A stretch of 64,000 nt of DNA from assembly GCA_021776235.1 (NCBI GenBank), contig JAJFGG010000086.1, forward strand, positions 1-64,000, written 5' to 3'. This document shows, one piece after another, positions 55,714-64,000 of this stretch. Within the stretch, counting starts at the first letter, position 1, and each line of letters starts with the position of its first letter. The translations under genes and the position numbers were made by a program. Below the pieces are notes generated by a model, which saw nothing but the letters and a program-made list of their open reading frames with translations, was not told where the DNA came from and ran no database searches. Origin of the DNA: Alphaproteobacteria bacterium. Its GTDB lineage: Bacteria; Pseudomonadota; Alphaproteobacteria; GCA-2731375.

Positions 55714-55915
55714 TGCTTCCTCCCCCTATGGCAATCTTCAGGTTGCCGGCAGTGATCTACTCAACGTTAGCACAAACCCCCCGTCAGTCGATGGCGGCCG
55801 GCCTGTAAAACATCAGCTGGCATTTCTTGTCTGTCACTGCATTCGGGACGACAAGCTGCGCCCATGCTACAAACGCCAGGATGGCAGTCCGGCAAAACGG
55901 AGGGTTTTCAAAAGC

Positions 55916-56794
55916 ATGAAACCGACCACGCAATTACGGCAGCTCCTCGCCGCCGACCAACCGCTTCTCGTTCCCGGCGCCTATGACGGCGCCTCTGCCC
56001 GTGTCGTGCACGCCCTGGGCCATGCCGCCGTCTATCTGACCGGTTTCGGCATGGAGGCATCGATTCTCGGCATGCCTGATATCGGCCTTGCCTCCCAGGC
56101 CGAAATCGTCGGCCACGCGGGCCATATTGCCGCCGCCGTACCGATCCCCGTGTTGTCGGACGCGGACACTGGTTATGGCGGCCTGACCAACGTCCACCGC
56201 ACCGTCCGCGAGTTCGAGCGCGCGGGCATAGCGGGTATTCATATAGAGGATCAGGCCCTGCCAAAGCGTTGCGGCGGCATGGCCGGGCGCAAGGTCGTTG
56301 CCACGGCCGAAATGGTGGCCCGCCTGCGGGCCGCGCAGGGCGCACGGCGCGATTCGGATTTCGTGATCATCGCCCGCACGGATGCCAAGTCCGAGCACGG
56401 CTTGGACGCGGTGATTGAGCGTTTGAATGCCTATTTTGCCGCCGGCGCCGATCTGGCGATGATCGCCGAACCATTCGAGATCGCCGAACTGCGCCGCCTT
56501 TGCCGCGAAATCAACGGGCCTCTGGCCATGGTTGGCGGTTGCGCCGAATGGCCCGAAAGCATGCTGTCGCGTGATGAATTCGCGGAACTGGGAGTCAAAC
56601 TGGTGCTTTATGCGGTTACCGGTCTTGGCGCGGCGCTGAAGGCCCAGATGATGGTTTATGGCGATCTGCTAACCAATGGGCGCCTGGGCCCGGCCAGTGA
56701 AGGCGCGTTGATGCCGTTGGAACGCCTGAGCGACCTGATGGGTTTGCCTGAATGGAACGAGATTGAGGCCTCAGCCTTGGGGAAGGCGGGCTAA
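55916..56794 (+). CDS. Isocitrate lyase/PEP mutase superfamily protein
   Basis: A 292-residue TIM-barrel enzyme. LVPGAYDGASARVVHALGHAAVYLTGFGM at the start, LSDADTGYGGLTNVHRTVREFERAGIAGIHIEDQALPKRCGG about 80-122 (metal-binding Asp pair, Glu, and loop Cys) and IARTDAK near 155 are present. Members cleave or form C-C or C-P bonds (2-methylisocitrate lyase, carboxyphosphonate mutase, oxaloacetate or malyl-type lyases). The loop reads KRCGG rather than the KKCGH of isocitrate lyase, so substrate is open. A strong GGAGGG site precedes the ATG. It is divergent from the racemase-like operon. Confidence 0.88.
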   Translation: MKPTTQLRQLLAADQPLLVPGAYDGASARVVHALGHAAVYLTGFGMEASILGMPDIGLASQAEIVGHAGHIAAAVPIPVLSDADTGYGGLTNVHRTVREFERAGIAGIHIEDQALPKRCGGMAGRKVVATAEMVARLRAAQGARRDSDFVIIARTDAKSEHGLDAVIERLNAYFAAGADLAMIAEPFEIAELRRLCREINGPLAMVGGCAEWPESMLSRDEFAELGVKLVLYAVTGLGAALKAQMMVYGDLLTNGRLGPASEGALMPLERLSDLMGLPEWNEIEASALGKAG

Positions 56795-56816
56795 TTCGAA
56801 GGTTCATCGGCCCGAG

Positions 56817-56836
56817 AGCCGGTTTTCCTGCCGGCT
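56817..56836 (+). terminator. Weak hairpin after ICL/PEP-mutase gene
   Basis: AGCCGG and CCGGCT form a 6-base stem with an 8-base loop, 22 bases after the stop codon. A T-run is lacking, so this is only a possible terminator. The rest of the gap to 57041 shows nothing definite. Confidence 0.3.
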
Positions 56837-57041
56837 TGAGGGTGAAGCCATGTTGGCGCCGGTATAGTTTTGAGGCAAGGCGACCATAGCTTCGCCGTCA
56901 ATGTTGAGTCTTCTTCTTCAACGGGTTAAGACTTCTGTCTGGCCCGTGGCTTCTTGCCGCCGCGCGCCGAAATGGGTACTCTGATTTCGTGTTTGCGTGC
57001 AAGGTTAACGAGGGTGTTACAAAAGCCGGGGTGTTCTCAAC

Positions 57042-59030
57042 ATGGTTTCGCAATTTCTTGGATCGACCGTGCGCGTTGCTGCCGCCATTTTGTTTCTTGG
57101 TTTGACGAGCCTTGCTTCGAGCGCATGGGCCAATGAAGACCCTCCAACAACAGGCACGTCGATGCGCCCGGAAACCATTGTCGTGGCGCAGAGCAGTGCA
57201 TCCGGAAAGGCGTCCGATGACCTCGAAAAAGACGATGATGACGACGACGACGACGATGATGATCTTCTGAAAGATGACGACGACGATGACGACGATGACG
57301 ATCTGCTAAAAGATAAAGAGAGCGCGGATGCCAAGTCTGAAGGCACGGCGAGCGAAGAAGCCGTGACGGACGCCAGCGCCGAGCACGAGTCCCTGTTTGC
57401 CGAGGCGCGTTTTCCCTCCGCCGCGACCTGCGGCACCTGCCATCCCAAGGAGTACCGTGAATGGTCGGTCTCCCAGCACGCTTATTCCCAGCTCAGCCCG
57501 GCTTATTTGTCGCTCAACAATAAGATCAATGAGTTGTCCAATGGTTCCAACGGGGACTTCTGCATCCGCTGCCACAATCAGGTTGGCGCCAATCTCGGCG
57601 AAAATTCCTTCGATTCAAATCTAAAGCGCCACCCAACCTCGCGTGAAGGCATCACCTGCGTTGTCTGCCACCGCTTGAACAAGGATTATGCCAAAGCGAG
57701 CGGGCGGCTGGCGCTGGTCGAGGGCGATCTGACCGAGGTCGTCTTTGGACCAAGCGGCAACAAGGAAATGGAACGCGTTCTGGACAATACCCATGAATAC
57801 CGGGTCGTTACGGACCCCGAAAAACCGGGACGCAAAATTCACAAGGAAGCGAAACAATTCGTCTCTCTTTCCAACCCGACATTCTGCGGCAGCTGTCATG
57901 ACGTTACGCTTTTTAACGGCTTTCGGCTGGAGGAGGCATACAGCGAGTATCGTACATCGCCCGCGGCCGCACGCGGCGTAACCTGCCAAGACTGCCATAT
58001 GGGTAAAATTCAGGGGGTGGAGTCCGGCTACGAATACGGTCCGGCGGCGGTGGTCGGTGGCGTGCCGACGAAACCGCGCAAGCTTGCGAATCACTTTTTC
58101 GCCGGGCCTGATTATTCTCTGATCCCCCCGGGCATCTTCCCCCACAACATCAAAGCGCAGCAGCTGGCCAGTATCGAGGAGTGGCTGAAGTTTGATATAG
58201 CGGCGGGCTGGGGAACCGACGAGTTTGAAGACAAGATTGCCGATGATCACAAATTCCCGGAGCGTTGGGCATCGATCGATGACCGTTATGATGCCCGGGA
58301 AATCATTGGCGAGCAGCTGGAATTGCTGGAATGGGCGCGGCTAAAGCGGCTCGAGGTCTTGCGCGCCGGCTATGTTCTCGGTGACGTCGTTACCGAACGG
58401 GCCGATGCCGGCGGTATTGCCTTCAAGGTCCAGGTGAAAAATGGCACGGACGGTCACAACGTCCCCACCGGCTTTACCGGCGAACGCCTGGTCTGGCTCG
58501 AGGTCAAGGTCAGGGACAGCAGCGGGAAGGTGGTTTTCGTCTCCGGCGACCGTGATCCTAACGGTGATCTGCGGGATGGGCATTCTTCATACGTCCATGC
58601 GGGCGAGGCGGAGCTGGATCAGCATCTTTTGAGCCTGCAATCCTATTTTGTAACTCAGAACGCCCGTGGTGGCGAGATCGAGCATGTCATACCTATTCCG
58701 TACCCGGTAACCGCCCTGCCCCGGGTCCTGCCGTCGCCGCTCTCATTGATCTTTACCGGCGAGCCGCCGACGGAACGCAATCACAAGCGTGGTATCGAGC
58801 CGTTGGGCCAGCGCTGGGGGCATTATGAAGTCAAGGCTGACGCTATGACCGGAAAGGGTCCATACACCGCCACGGTGAAACTTATTTCGCAACCCGCGCC
58901 GGTCAACCTTGTTATCGCCATGCAAGATGTTGGTTTCGACTTTGGTCTTACACCAGCCCAGGTCCGTGATGGTCTGGTGGCCGGGGCCCAGGTGCTTTGG
59001 GAGCGGGAGATAAAATTCGAAACTCAGTAA
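57042..59030 (+). CDS. Exported five-heme cytochrome c with poly-Asp tract
   Basis: A 662-residue protein with signal peptide 1-30 (ending SSAWA). Residues about 59-93 are an extreme acidic tract: two runs of ten or more Asp separated by LLK units. Five c-type heme motifs follow at Cys130 (CGTCH), 174 (CIRCH), 206 (CVVCH), 282 (CGSCH) and 315 (CQDCH), and many His could serve as second ligands. The C-terminal 300 residues include a beta-rich part (IAFKVQVKNGTDGHNVPTGFTGERLVW), as in multiheme cytochromes of the c-552/c-554 type. It is followed after 159 bases by a barrel protein gene, suggesting electron transfer across the outer membrane. Confidence 0.85.
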   Translation: MVSQFLGSTVRVAAAILFLGLTSLASSAWANEDPPTTGTSMRPETIVVAQSSASGKASDDLEKDDDDDDDDDDDLLKDDDDDDDDDDLLKDKESADAKSEGTASEEAVTDASAEHESLFAEARFPSAATCGTCHPKEYREWSVSQHAYSQLSPAYLSLNNKINELSNGSNGDFCIRCHNQVGANLGENSFDSNLKRHPTSREGITCVVCHRLNKDYAKASGRLALVEGDLTEVVFGPSGNKEMERVLDNTHEYRVVTDPEKPGRKIHKEAKQFVSLSNPTFCGSCHDVTLFNGFRLEEAYSEYRTSPAAARGVTCQDCHMGKIQGVESGYEYGPAAVVGGVPTKPRKLANHFFAGPDYSLIPPGIFPHNIKAQQLASIEEWLKFDIAAGWGTDEFEDKIADDHKFPERWASIDDRYDAREIIGEQLELLEWARLKRLEVLRAGYVLGDVVTERADAGGIAFKVQVKNGTDGHNVPTGFTGERLVWLEVKVRDSSGKVVFVSGDRDPNGDLRDGHSSYVHAGEAELDQHLLSLQSYFVTQNARGGEIEHVIPIPYPVTALPRVLPSPLSLIFTGEPPTERNHKRGIEPLGQRWGHYEVKADAMTGKGPYTATVKLISQPAPVNLVIAMQDVGFDFGLTPAQVRDGLVAGAQVLWEREIKFETQ

Positions 59031-59189
59031 CCTGTTTGTCAGGCAATGTTTCAGTTTCGTGATGGCATCAGTGAAATGGGCGGATTTCCCCTGGTCGATC
59101 AAGCCGGGCCGGAGATTAGCCCAACAAAAGTCAACCTACCCCTACTTCCTCATTGCGGGGAGGAGGAGCAGCGACAGGGAACTAAAAGT

Positions 59190-60641
59190 ATGAACCCGAT
59201 TTTGCGCAAGGGAATGTGTTTTGTTTCCGCTTTGCCTTTTGCCGCCGTACTTGGTTTTGGCGTCTTTCCGGCTACAGTGGCGCTTGCCGACAGTATTTTC
59301 CCATTGGGCGACAAGACCCCGCTACATACGGTGAAGGAGGAATACGTCCCCTTCAAAGGTTTGGGCCAAATCCCTCATCGGCCGGAATTGCTCCTCGAAG
59401 CCGGTGATGGTTTTCTCGATACCGGCAAGCTTGACGCCGGGTTCGACGTTCCCATCCTGGGCGCCGTCTGGCAGCCGCGCCTGTGGTCCTATATGATCAA
59501 CCGCACAGCCGTGCAGACATTTGACAATCATGCCCCTGGAACCGAGCGTGAAAGCGAAGTTGCCAACCGGATGGATTTGTATGCCAACCTGCAACTCACC
59601 GGCACCGAGAAGGTGCTGCTTGGTTTGCGGCCTTTCGACAATAACCAGCCGCGCCGTTTTACGCGCTATACCTTTGAAGGCGCCGAAGAGGACTCCAACA
59701 ACGAATTAAACGTCGACGTGGAGACCCTGTTCTTTGAAGGGGACCTTGGCAGTCTGATACCCAACCTGGACCGCGCCGGGATAACGCCGCTGGATTACGG
59801 CTTTACCGTAGGGCGCCAGCCGATCACTTTCCAGGAAGGCATCCTGATCAACGATACTGTCGATTCCGTCGGCATCGTGCGCAACAATCTGTCGTTTCCA
59901 AACACCTCCAATTTGCGGATTTCAGGCATGTGGGCGTGGAACCGCCTGGATCGGAACGACCGCTCGCGCGGGGTTGAGTCAAATATGTTCGGGCTGTTTG
60001 GTTTCGCGGATGCCAACGTCAGTTCCTTCAATCTCGACGCCATCTACGTTGACGACAATGGCGAAGGCGACGGCTTTTACATTGGCGCCTCGGCGATCCA
60101 GCGGTTGCGCGGTTGGGGCGGCATCTCCACGGCCTTCCGGATCAACAGCTCCTTTGCGCTTGAAGATGAAATAGGCGGCAACGTCATCGCCGATGGCACC
60201 CTGTTGACGGCGGAGATTTCATCATTGGTGACCGGGTCCGACGATATTGCATATTTCAATACCTTCGTCGGTATTGACAACTATACCCAGGCGGGGCGCG
60301 AGCGAATTGTCGGGGGGCCTTTGGCGAATACGGGAATTCTTTTCGCCTCACCCAATCTTTCGACCTACGGCGCCGAGATCAATCCCTTCACCGAGGACGT
60401 GGCCGGCTTTGCCCTAGGGTATCAGGCCTTTTACGATCACAAGCGGCGAAATCTGATCCTGGAAATTGCCAGCCGCATAGATACCAAAGACGACAATGAC
60501 ACGAATGCGTTGGGCCTCGGCTTCCAGCTTCAGCAGGCCATTGGCCAGCGTGTCCAGCTGCAACTCGAGAGCTTTTATACCTTCCAGGAAGACCGCAATG
60601 ATGCTTCGGGCATGCGTTTCGAAGTGCAGGTCGTCTATTGA
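59190..60641 (+). CDS. Outer membrane beta-barrel protein, porin-like
   Basis: A 483-residue exported protein. The signal peptide ends TVALA about residue 33. The mature part alternates polar and hydrophobic residues in many short strands (FEGDLGSLI, YGFTVGRQPITFQEGILIND, FYIGASAIQRL, LQLESFYTFQED) and ends in VVY, a C-terminal aromatic typical of proteins inserted by BamA. It resembles alginate-export or phosphate-type porins at low level. Its position next to the multiheme cytochrome suggests a porin-cytochrome pair. ATG 59190 is chosen because the signal peptide begins there; the frame extends up to 59046. Confidence 0.78.
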   Translation: MNPILRKGMCFVSALPFAAVLGFGVFPATVALADSIFPLGDKTPLHTVKEEYVPFKGLGQIPHRPELLLEAGDGFLDTGKLDAGFDVPILGAVWQPRLWSYMINRTAVQTFDNHAPGTERESEVANRMDLYANLQLTGTEKVLLGLRPFDNNQPRRFTRYTFEGAEEDSNNELNVDVETLFFEGDLGSLIPNLDRAGITPLDYGFTVGRQPITFQEGILINDTVDSVGIVRNNLSFPNTSNLRISGMWAWNRLDRNDRSRGVESNMFGLFGFADANVSSFNLDAIYVDDNGEGDGFYIGASAIQRLRGWGGISTAFRINSSFALEDEIGGNVIADGTLLTAEISSLVTGSDDIAYFNTFVGIDNYTQAGRERIVGGPLANTGILFASPNLSTYGAEINPFTEDVAGFALGYQAFYDHKRRNLILEIASRIDTKDDNDTNALGLGFQLQQAIGQRVQLQLESFYTFQEDRNDASGMRFEVQVVY

Positions 60642-60780
60642 TCCACGGCTGGTGCGAGAACCGGCGCAAGAACGATAATCGTGTTTTCAATGAGTGGCTG
60701 GTGCGTCTGGACGTGCCGGATCGCAGGGAGAGGATCAGACCGGCAAGGCATCATCTCCACAGCGGATTGAAACTAATTAT

Positions 60781-62232
60781 TTAGACCACCGCGTTGGAGA
60801 AGGCCTCTGGCAGGCTGAGGGGGGCAATGTCCCGGCTGCTGCGTCCGAGATAATCCTTGTCCGGCACACCGGCTTCCATGCGGGCCTGGCATTCAGCCAG
60901 TTGTCCCGCCGCCTCGTTACGGTCAAGGGTAAGGACCCGGTGATTTTCGACCACCAGATTACCGTCGATGTAGACGTCCCGGACCGCCCGCTCTGCCGCC
61001 GAGTGAACAAGGCTGACAATTGGATCGCGCACCGGCGCCATGACCGGGTGAGTGGTATCCACGACAACGATATCGGCTTTCGCACCCACGGCGAGCTTGC
61101 CGATATCGTCCCGCATCAGGGCCCGGGCGCCGCCAACGGTACCGGCGTGGAAGACATCCGAGGTCGAAGCGACCTGGCCATCATGGCTGGCGACCCGGCC
61201 CAGAATGGCGGCGTAGCGGAGGTCCTCCAGCATATTGTGGGGTATAGTGTCCGTGCCGATGGCCAAAACGACGCCGGCATCCTTGTACTTGCCAAAATGC
61301 TCCAAAATCGTGCCATAGCGCATGAACGGCGTCGGGCAATGGGCGACGGCGGTTTCGCTGTCGCCAAGCAGGCCTAAATCTCTATCGGTATGCCAGCCGA
61401 TCCAGGAATGCTGATCGATCGTGATGGCATGGCCCAGGATCGTACCCCGGCCCAACAGTCCCAGTTTGTCCAGATACTGGATCGGCGTGATGCCATGGCG
61501 CTGGACCATGACCTGATGTTCCACGACCGCCTGGGCGGCATGGGTTGTCCAGGGCAGGTTGCGCTCGCGCGCCGCCGCGTGGCTGTCGACCAGCATCTCG
61601 GTGTTGTTGTTGTCGATCTGAAACGGTGAGATCACACCGGACAGGCGGCCCGAGGAATGCGCCGCCATTTGATCGACTATTTTCAGCGCGGCATCAAAAT
61701 TGCGCCGCCCCAGGGCGATGTCTTCGACATATTTCAACTCATGGGCATTATCACGATGCCAACGGGCCGTGTTGAAACCAGGGGCGGCGAACAGGCGCAG
61801 ACCACTGCGCTCCATGACATCGGCCCAACCGGGATAAGGAAAGGTGATATCGACCAGCGTCGTCACGCCGCTCAACATCAGATCCGCATAAGCGACCTCG
61901 GCGCCAATCTTCATATCCTCGGGATCGATGGGAAAGGAACAGGACCGCTCGTACAGGCCGGTCATGTAATGTTCGCGGACGCTGTGATCTTCGCGAATGC
62001 CACGATACATGACCTCGCTGGCGGGATGAGAATGAACGTCGACCAGACCGGGCATCAGGCATAGGCCGGCGCCGTCGATGACACGATCAGCGGGGCCCTC
62101 GTGGGCCCTTCCGATGTGGCTGATCCGGTTGCCGTCAAAAACCAGATCTCCGCCCTTGATATAGGTGTGGGATTTCAGATTCTCATCCCAGGCGACGATC
62201 CAATCCACGTTTGAATAGTGTACGATGCTCAT
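60781..62232 (-). CDS. Amidohydrolase family protein (chlorohydrolase/deaminase-like)
   Basis: A 483-residue metal-dependent hydrolase. LMPGLVDVHSHPASEV near residue 60 (H-x-H), THAAQAVVEHQ near 225 (His), GTILGHAITIDQHSW near 255 (His) and AIGTDTIPHNMLEDLR near 315 (metal Asp) are in the order of the AtzA/TrzN/SsnA group; the ends form the usual beta-sandwich (VDWIV; GAKADIVVVDTTHPVM; DVYIDGNLVVENHRV). It should deaminate or dehalogenate a ring or amidine. A GGGAGGA site precedes ATG 62232; the upstream ATG 62253 is less likely. It is divergent from the CmcJ/NvfI-like gene. Confidence 0.9.
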   Translation of the reverse strand: MSIVHYSNVDWIVAWDENLKSHTYIKGGDLVFDGNRISHIGRAHEGPADRVIDGAGLCLMPGLVDVHSHPASEVMYRGIREDHSVREHYMTGLYERSCSFPIDPEDMKIGAEVAYADLMLSGVTTLVDITFPYPGWADVMERSGLRLFAAPGFNTARWHRDNAHELKYVEDIALGRRNFDAALKIVDQMAAHSSGRLSGVISPFQIDNNNTEMLVDSHAAARERNLPWTTHAAQAVVEHQVMVQRHGITPIQYLDKLGLLGRGTILGHAITIDQHSWIGWHTDRDLGLLGDSETAVAHCPTPFMRYGTILEHFGKYKDAGVVLAIGTDTIPHNMLEDLRYAAILGRVASHDGQVASTSDVFHAGTVGGARALMRDDIGKLAVGAKADIVVVDTTHPVMAPVRDPIVSLVHSAAERAVRDVYIDGNLVVENHRVLTLDRNEAAGQLAECQARMEAGVPDKDYLGRSSRDIAPLSLPEAFSNAVV

Positions 62233-62405
62233 GATGGCTCCTCCCGGCTCCAATGCATTATGAAATTATGCAATGAATCGAGGCAATCAGATAGTGCTCA
62301 CGGGGCATGACTTAACCAGACGGCCAGCGCGCCGCCAGAACATACGAACCCTGGAAAGTGCCGGCACTGTGTGCCACCATGGGTTTTTTTAATTGGGGGA
62401 ATGCC

Positions 62406-63683
62406 ATGAACGAGCTCAAGGACATCTCGGACCACGTAGCGGCGGCGGCGGACACAGATTCGTCTCCCTATGTGCCGAGCCTCCAACTCACGGACGGGCA
62501 GCCGGCTCCCATCGCTGCGAACGGAGGTTTATCTTACATGTCGTTCGATCGGGGCGGCGACGCGGGAACCGCCGCGGCAACGGAGGCAGCACTCATCCAG
62601 ATTGCCCAGGGGAACGGACAGGCGGTTATCGACATGCTCGACAATGCGCCCCCCGGCCCCATCGAGACCAAGGGGGGCCTGGGGTTTCGAGACTATGAGG
62701 AGTGCCTGGAATATATCCGGGCGAACAACATCCAGGCCCCTGAAGGCGGCCTGGCGTTGCCGCTGCGCTATACTGTCAACCAACAACCGTCCTACTCCAT
62801 CGTCTCGTCCAACGCACTCTGGCAGGACCCGGCGCGCGAGGCCGACGCAAAGGCCTTGCGCAAGGACGAGCAGGACAACGGTCGGCGATGCCTTTATTTT
62901 CCCCAGGTGATGCGCGATGCGCGGCGAATGGAGGAATACTACCCAGGCCTCTCGCCCAGTAGCCCCGAATGCATGGACAGGCTTGGCGTATCGCTGGCCC
63001 ATTGCGAGTCCGAATGCGAGAATTTCTATGACGCCGCGGAAGTGGAGCGCGTGTTCTATCCGGAGATGGAGAAACTCCTGTTGGAATTTTTCCCCGGCGC
63101 GACGGATGCCCTCGTTTACAATCACGACGTTTTTGACAAGGACTATCAGGGCGACCGCACGGAAGACCAGGACAACAAGAACCCGGGCGTCAATGCCAAC
63201 TATGCCAACCTCGTGCACAACGATCTGAACGACAACAGCGGCCGCGTGCGCTGCCGCGAGCTGCTCACGAAGAACCTGCGGAACTTCGGGCGTGAACAGC
63301 ACTACACCGAGGCGCAGGCCGACGCGAAGATGTCGCGGCGGTTCATGTCGATCAACCTCGCCAAGCCCATGGAGACCGTGCGCCAGAACCCCTTCGTGCT
63401 CTGCGCCTGGCCCTCTTTCGCCGACCAGCCGTATATCACCAACTACCGGGTCTATGACGACCGCGTCGGCGAGACCACCCGTTTTACCCACCGCCCCGGC
63501 CACGAGTGGTACTGGTTTCCCGAGCAGAAGCCCACCGAGGTCTCCATGCTCAAGTGCTACGACTCCGTCACCGACGGCTCCGTCTCGCGCTGGTCGTTCC
63601 ACACCGCCTGCATCGACCCAACCGCCCCTGACGATGCGCCCTGCCGCAGGAATGTCGTGGTCCGGTCCTATGTCTTCTTTTAG
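62406..63683 (+). CDS. CmcJ/NvfI-like oxidoreductase
   Basis: A 425-residue protein. The C-terminal 280 residues carry the CmcJ/NvfI pattern: DALVYNHDVF near 240, NLVHNDLND near 270 (His and Asp as iron ligands), FMSINLAKPMETVRQNPFVLCAW near 320-340, EWYWFPEQKPTEVSMLKCYDS near 375 and FHTACIDPTAPDDAPCRRNVVVRS with the distal His at the end. Relatives include the CmcJ component of cephamycin methoxylation and fungal Fe/2-oxoglutarate oxygenases. The N-terminal 140 residues are an added region (GGLGFRDYEECLEYIRANNIQ). ATG 62406 has GGGGGA upstream; ATG 62379 is an alternative. Confidence 0.78.
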   Translation: MNELKDISDHVAAAADTDSSPYVPSLQLTDGQPAPIAANGGLSYMSFDRGGDAGTAAATEAALIQIAQGNGQAVIDMLDNAPPGPIETKGGLGFRDYEECLEYIRANNIQAPEGGLALPLRYTVNQQPSYSIVSSNALWQDPAREADAKALRKDEQDNGRRCLYFPQVMRDARRMEEYYPGLSPSSPECMDRLGVSLAHCESECENFYDAAEVERVFYPEMEKLLLEFFPGATDALVYNHDVFDKDYQGDRTEDQDNKNPGVNANYANLVHNDLNDNSGRVRCRELLTKNLRNFGREQHYTEAQADAKMSRRFMSINLAKPMETVRQNPFVLCAWPSFADQPYITNYRVYDDRVGETTRFTHRPGHEWYWFPEQKPTEVSMLKCYDSVTDGSVSRWSFHTACIDPTAPDDAPCRRNVVVRSYVFF

Positions 63684-63880
63684 GCAGACAAGAAAACATA
63701 GCGTCGAGGGGGCCTGGGCGGCCGGATCAATAAAAGGGACACCAAAGAAGTGACCCGGTAGGGATTGGCTGTCGGAAATCTGAAAGATATGCATGGCGGC
63801 TTCTGGCACCGGTCCGCCGAACACCGGCATCAGGCCAATTTCCGCCTGGCCTCAGGCCCGGACGCGGTCAGGGGCATGCC

Positions 63881-64000
63881 CTAATGCGAACCGATCCTAA
63901 TCACCATTTTGCCCAGTGCGGATCGGTTTTGCATGGTTTTGAATGCTTCCTGGAAGTTGTCAAAGTCGAATATCCTGCCGATTACCGGTTCGAGAGCCTT
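63881..64000 (-). CDS. Zinc-type alcohol dehydrogenase/quinone oxidoreductase, C-terminal end only
   Basis: The last 40 codons of a gene entering from the right edge. The end reads PVIGRIFDFDNFQEAFKTMQ then SALGKMVIRIG before TAG at 63881-63883, the standard C-terminus of the medium-chain dehydrogenase/reductase family. Nothing about substrate can be said. The 197-base gap to the CmcJ/NvfI-like gene (convergent) shows no gene or clear terminator. Confidence 0.85.
   Translation of the reverse strand, partial: KALEPVIGRIFDFDNFQEAFKTMQNRSALGKMVIRIGSH

Noticed and set aside
57230..57300. Possible CRISPR-like or tandem repeat at the GAY-rich stretch
   Set aside because: It is a triplet repeat inside an open reading frame coding for Asp, without spacers.
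62529..63830. 433-residue minus-strand frame opposite the CmcJ/NvfI-like gene
   Set aside because: Composition is that of an antisense shadow; the plus-strand frame carries clear oxygenase motifs and a ribosome binding site.

Overview
The window looks like chromosomal DNA of a GC-rich alphaproteobacterium, possibly Rhodospirillales-like. The lineage is inferred from gene content and order (lpoA-like / rsmI / yraN / BON lipoprotein / gshB, dnaK-dnaJ, DUF1289, many acyl-CoA catabolic genes); no rRNA or tRNA gene was found to test it.

Layout. 1-3.5 kb: minus-strand metabolic genes (partial SDR, thioesterase, alpha-carbonic anhydrase, fatty acid desaturase, small membrane protein). 3.7-11.9 kb: an AT-richer minus-strand cluster encoding a secreted single-heme protein, a giant LodA/GoxA-like protein, a LodB-like flavoprotein, a small unknown ORF and a PsiD-like pyruvoyl decarboxylase. 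A decayed ISAs1-family insertion sequence (12.5-13.3 kb) ends 11 bases before a class III aminotransferase. 13.4-18.3 kb: aminotransferase, SDR, MATE transporter, isovaleryl-CoA dehydrogenase. Two inverted copies of a roughly 265-bp palindromic non-coding element (18.28-18.54 and 25.52-25.79 kb) bracket a diguanylate cyclase and a catabolic-looking cluster (citrate-synthase-like protein, PhyH dioxygenase, split transketolase, luciferase-like oxidoreductase).

25.8-36 kb: VOC and SnoaL-like proteins, a TauE/SafE exporter, an acyl-CoA synthetase, htpG, and a Gld-type ABC transporter operon. 36-42.7 kb: DUF1289, EamA, a DUF429-like protein and the envelope/ribosome cluster lpoA-like, rsmI, yraN, BON lipoprotein, gshB. 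42.8-50 kb: an MCP, a PCuAC-like copper protein, DUF1848, then dnaK-dnaJ behind a recognisable promoter. 50-55.7 kb: a five-gene minus-strand operon (racemase-like protein, thiolase-like protein, DUF35-SDR fusion, cyclase, acyl-CoA ligase). 55.9-64 kb: an ICL/PEP-mutase protein, a five-heme cytochrome with an extreme Asp tract paired with an outer-membrane barrel, an amidohydrolase, a CmcJ/NvfI-like oxidoreductase and the tail of a zinc-type alcohol dehydrogenase.

The best candidate for an undescribed system is the 3.7-11.9 kb cluster. A LodA-family quinoprotein scaffold carries an inserted beta-propeller-like repeat region and a C-terminal ricin-like trefoil, and appears to lack the cysteine of the cysteine tryptophylquinone cofactor. 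It sits with a LodB-like flavoprotein, a pyruvoyl-type amino acid decarboxylase relative and a c-type heme protein. Several other genes have family-typical catalytic residues replaced (citrate-synthase-like, racemase-like, thiolase-like, SDR domain), suggesting changed chemistry. Residue assignments rest on family motifs recalled from knowledge, not on alignments run here.
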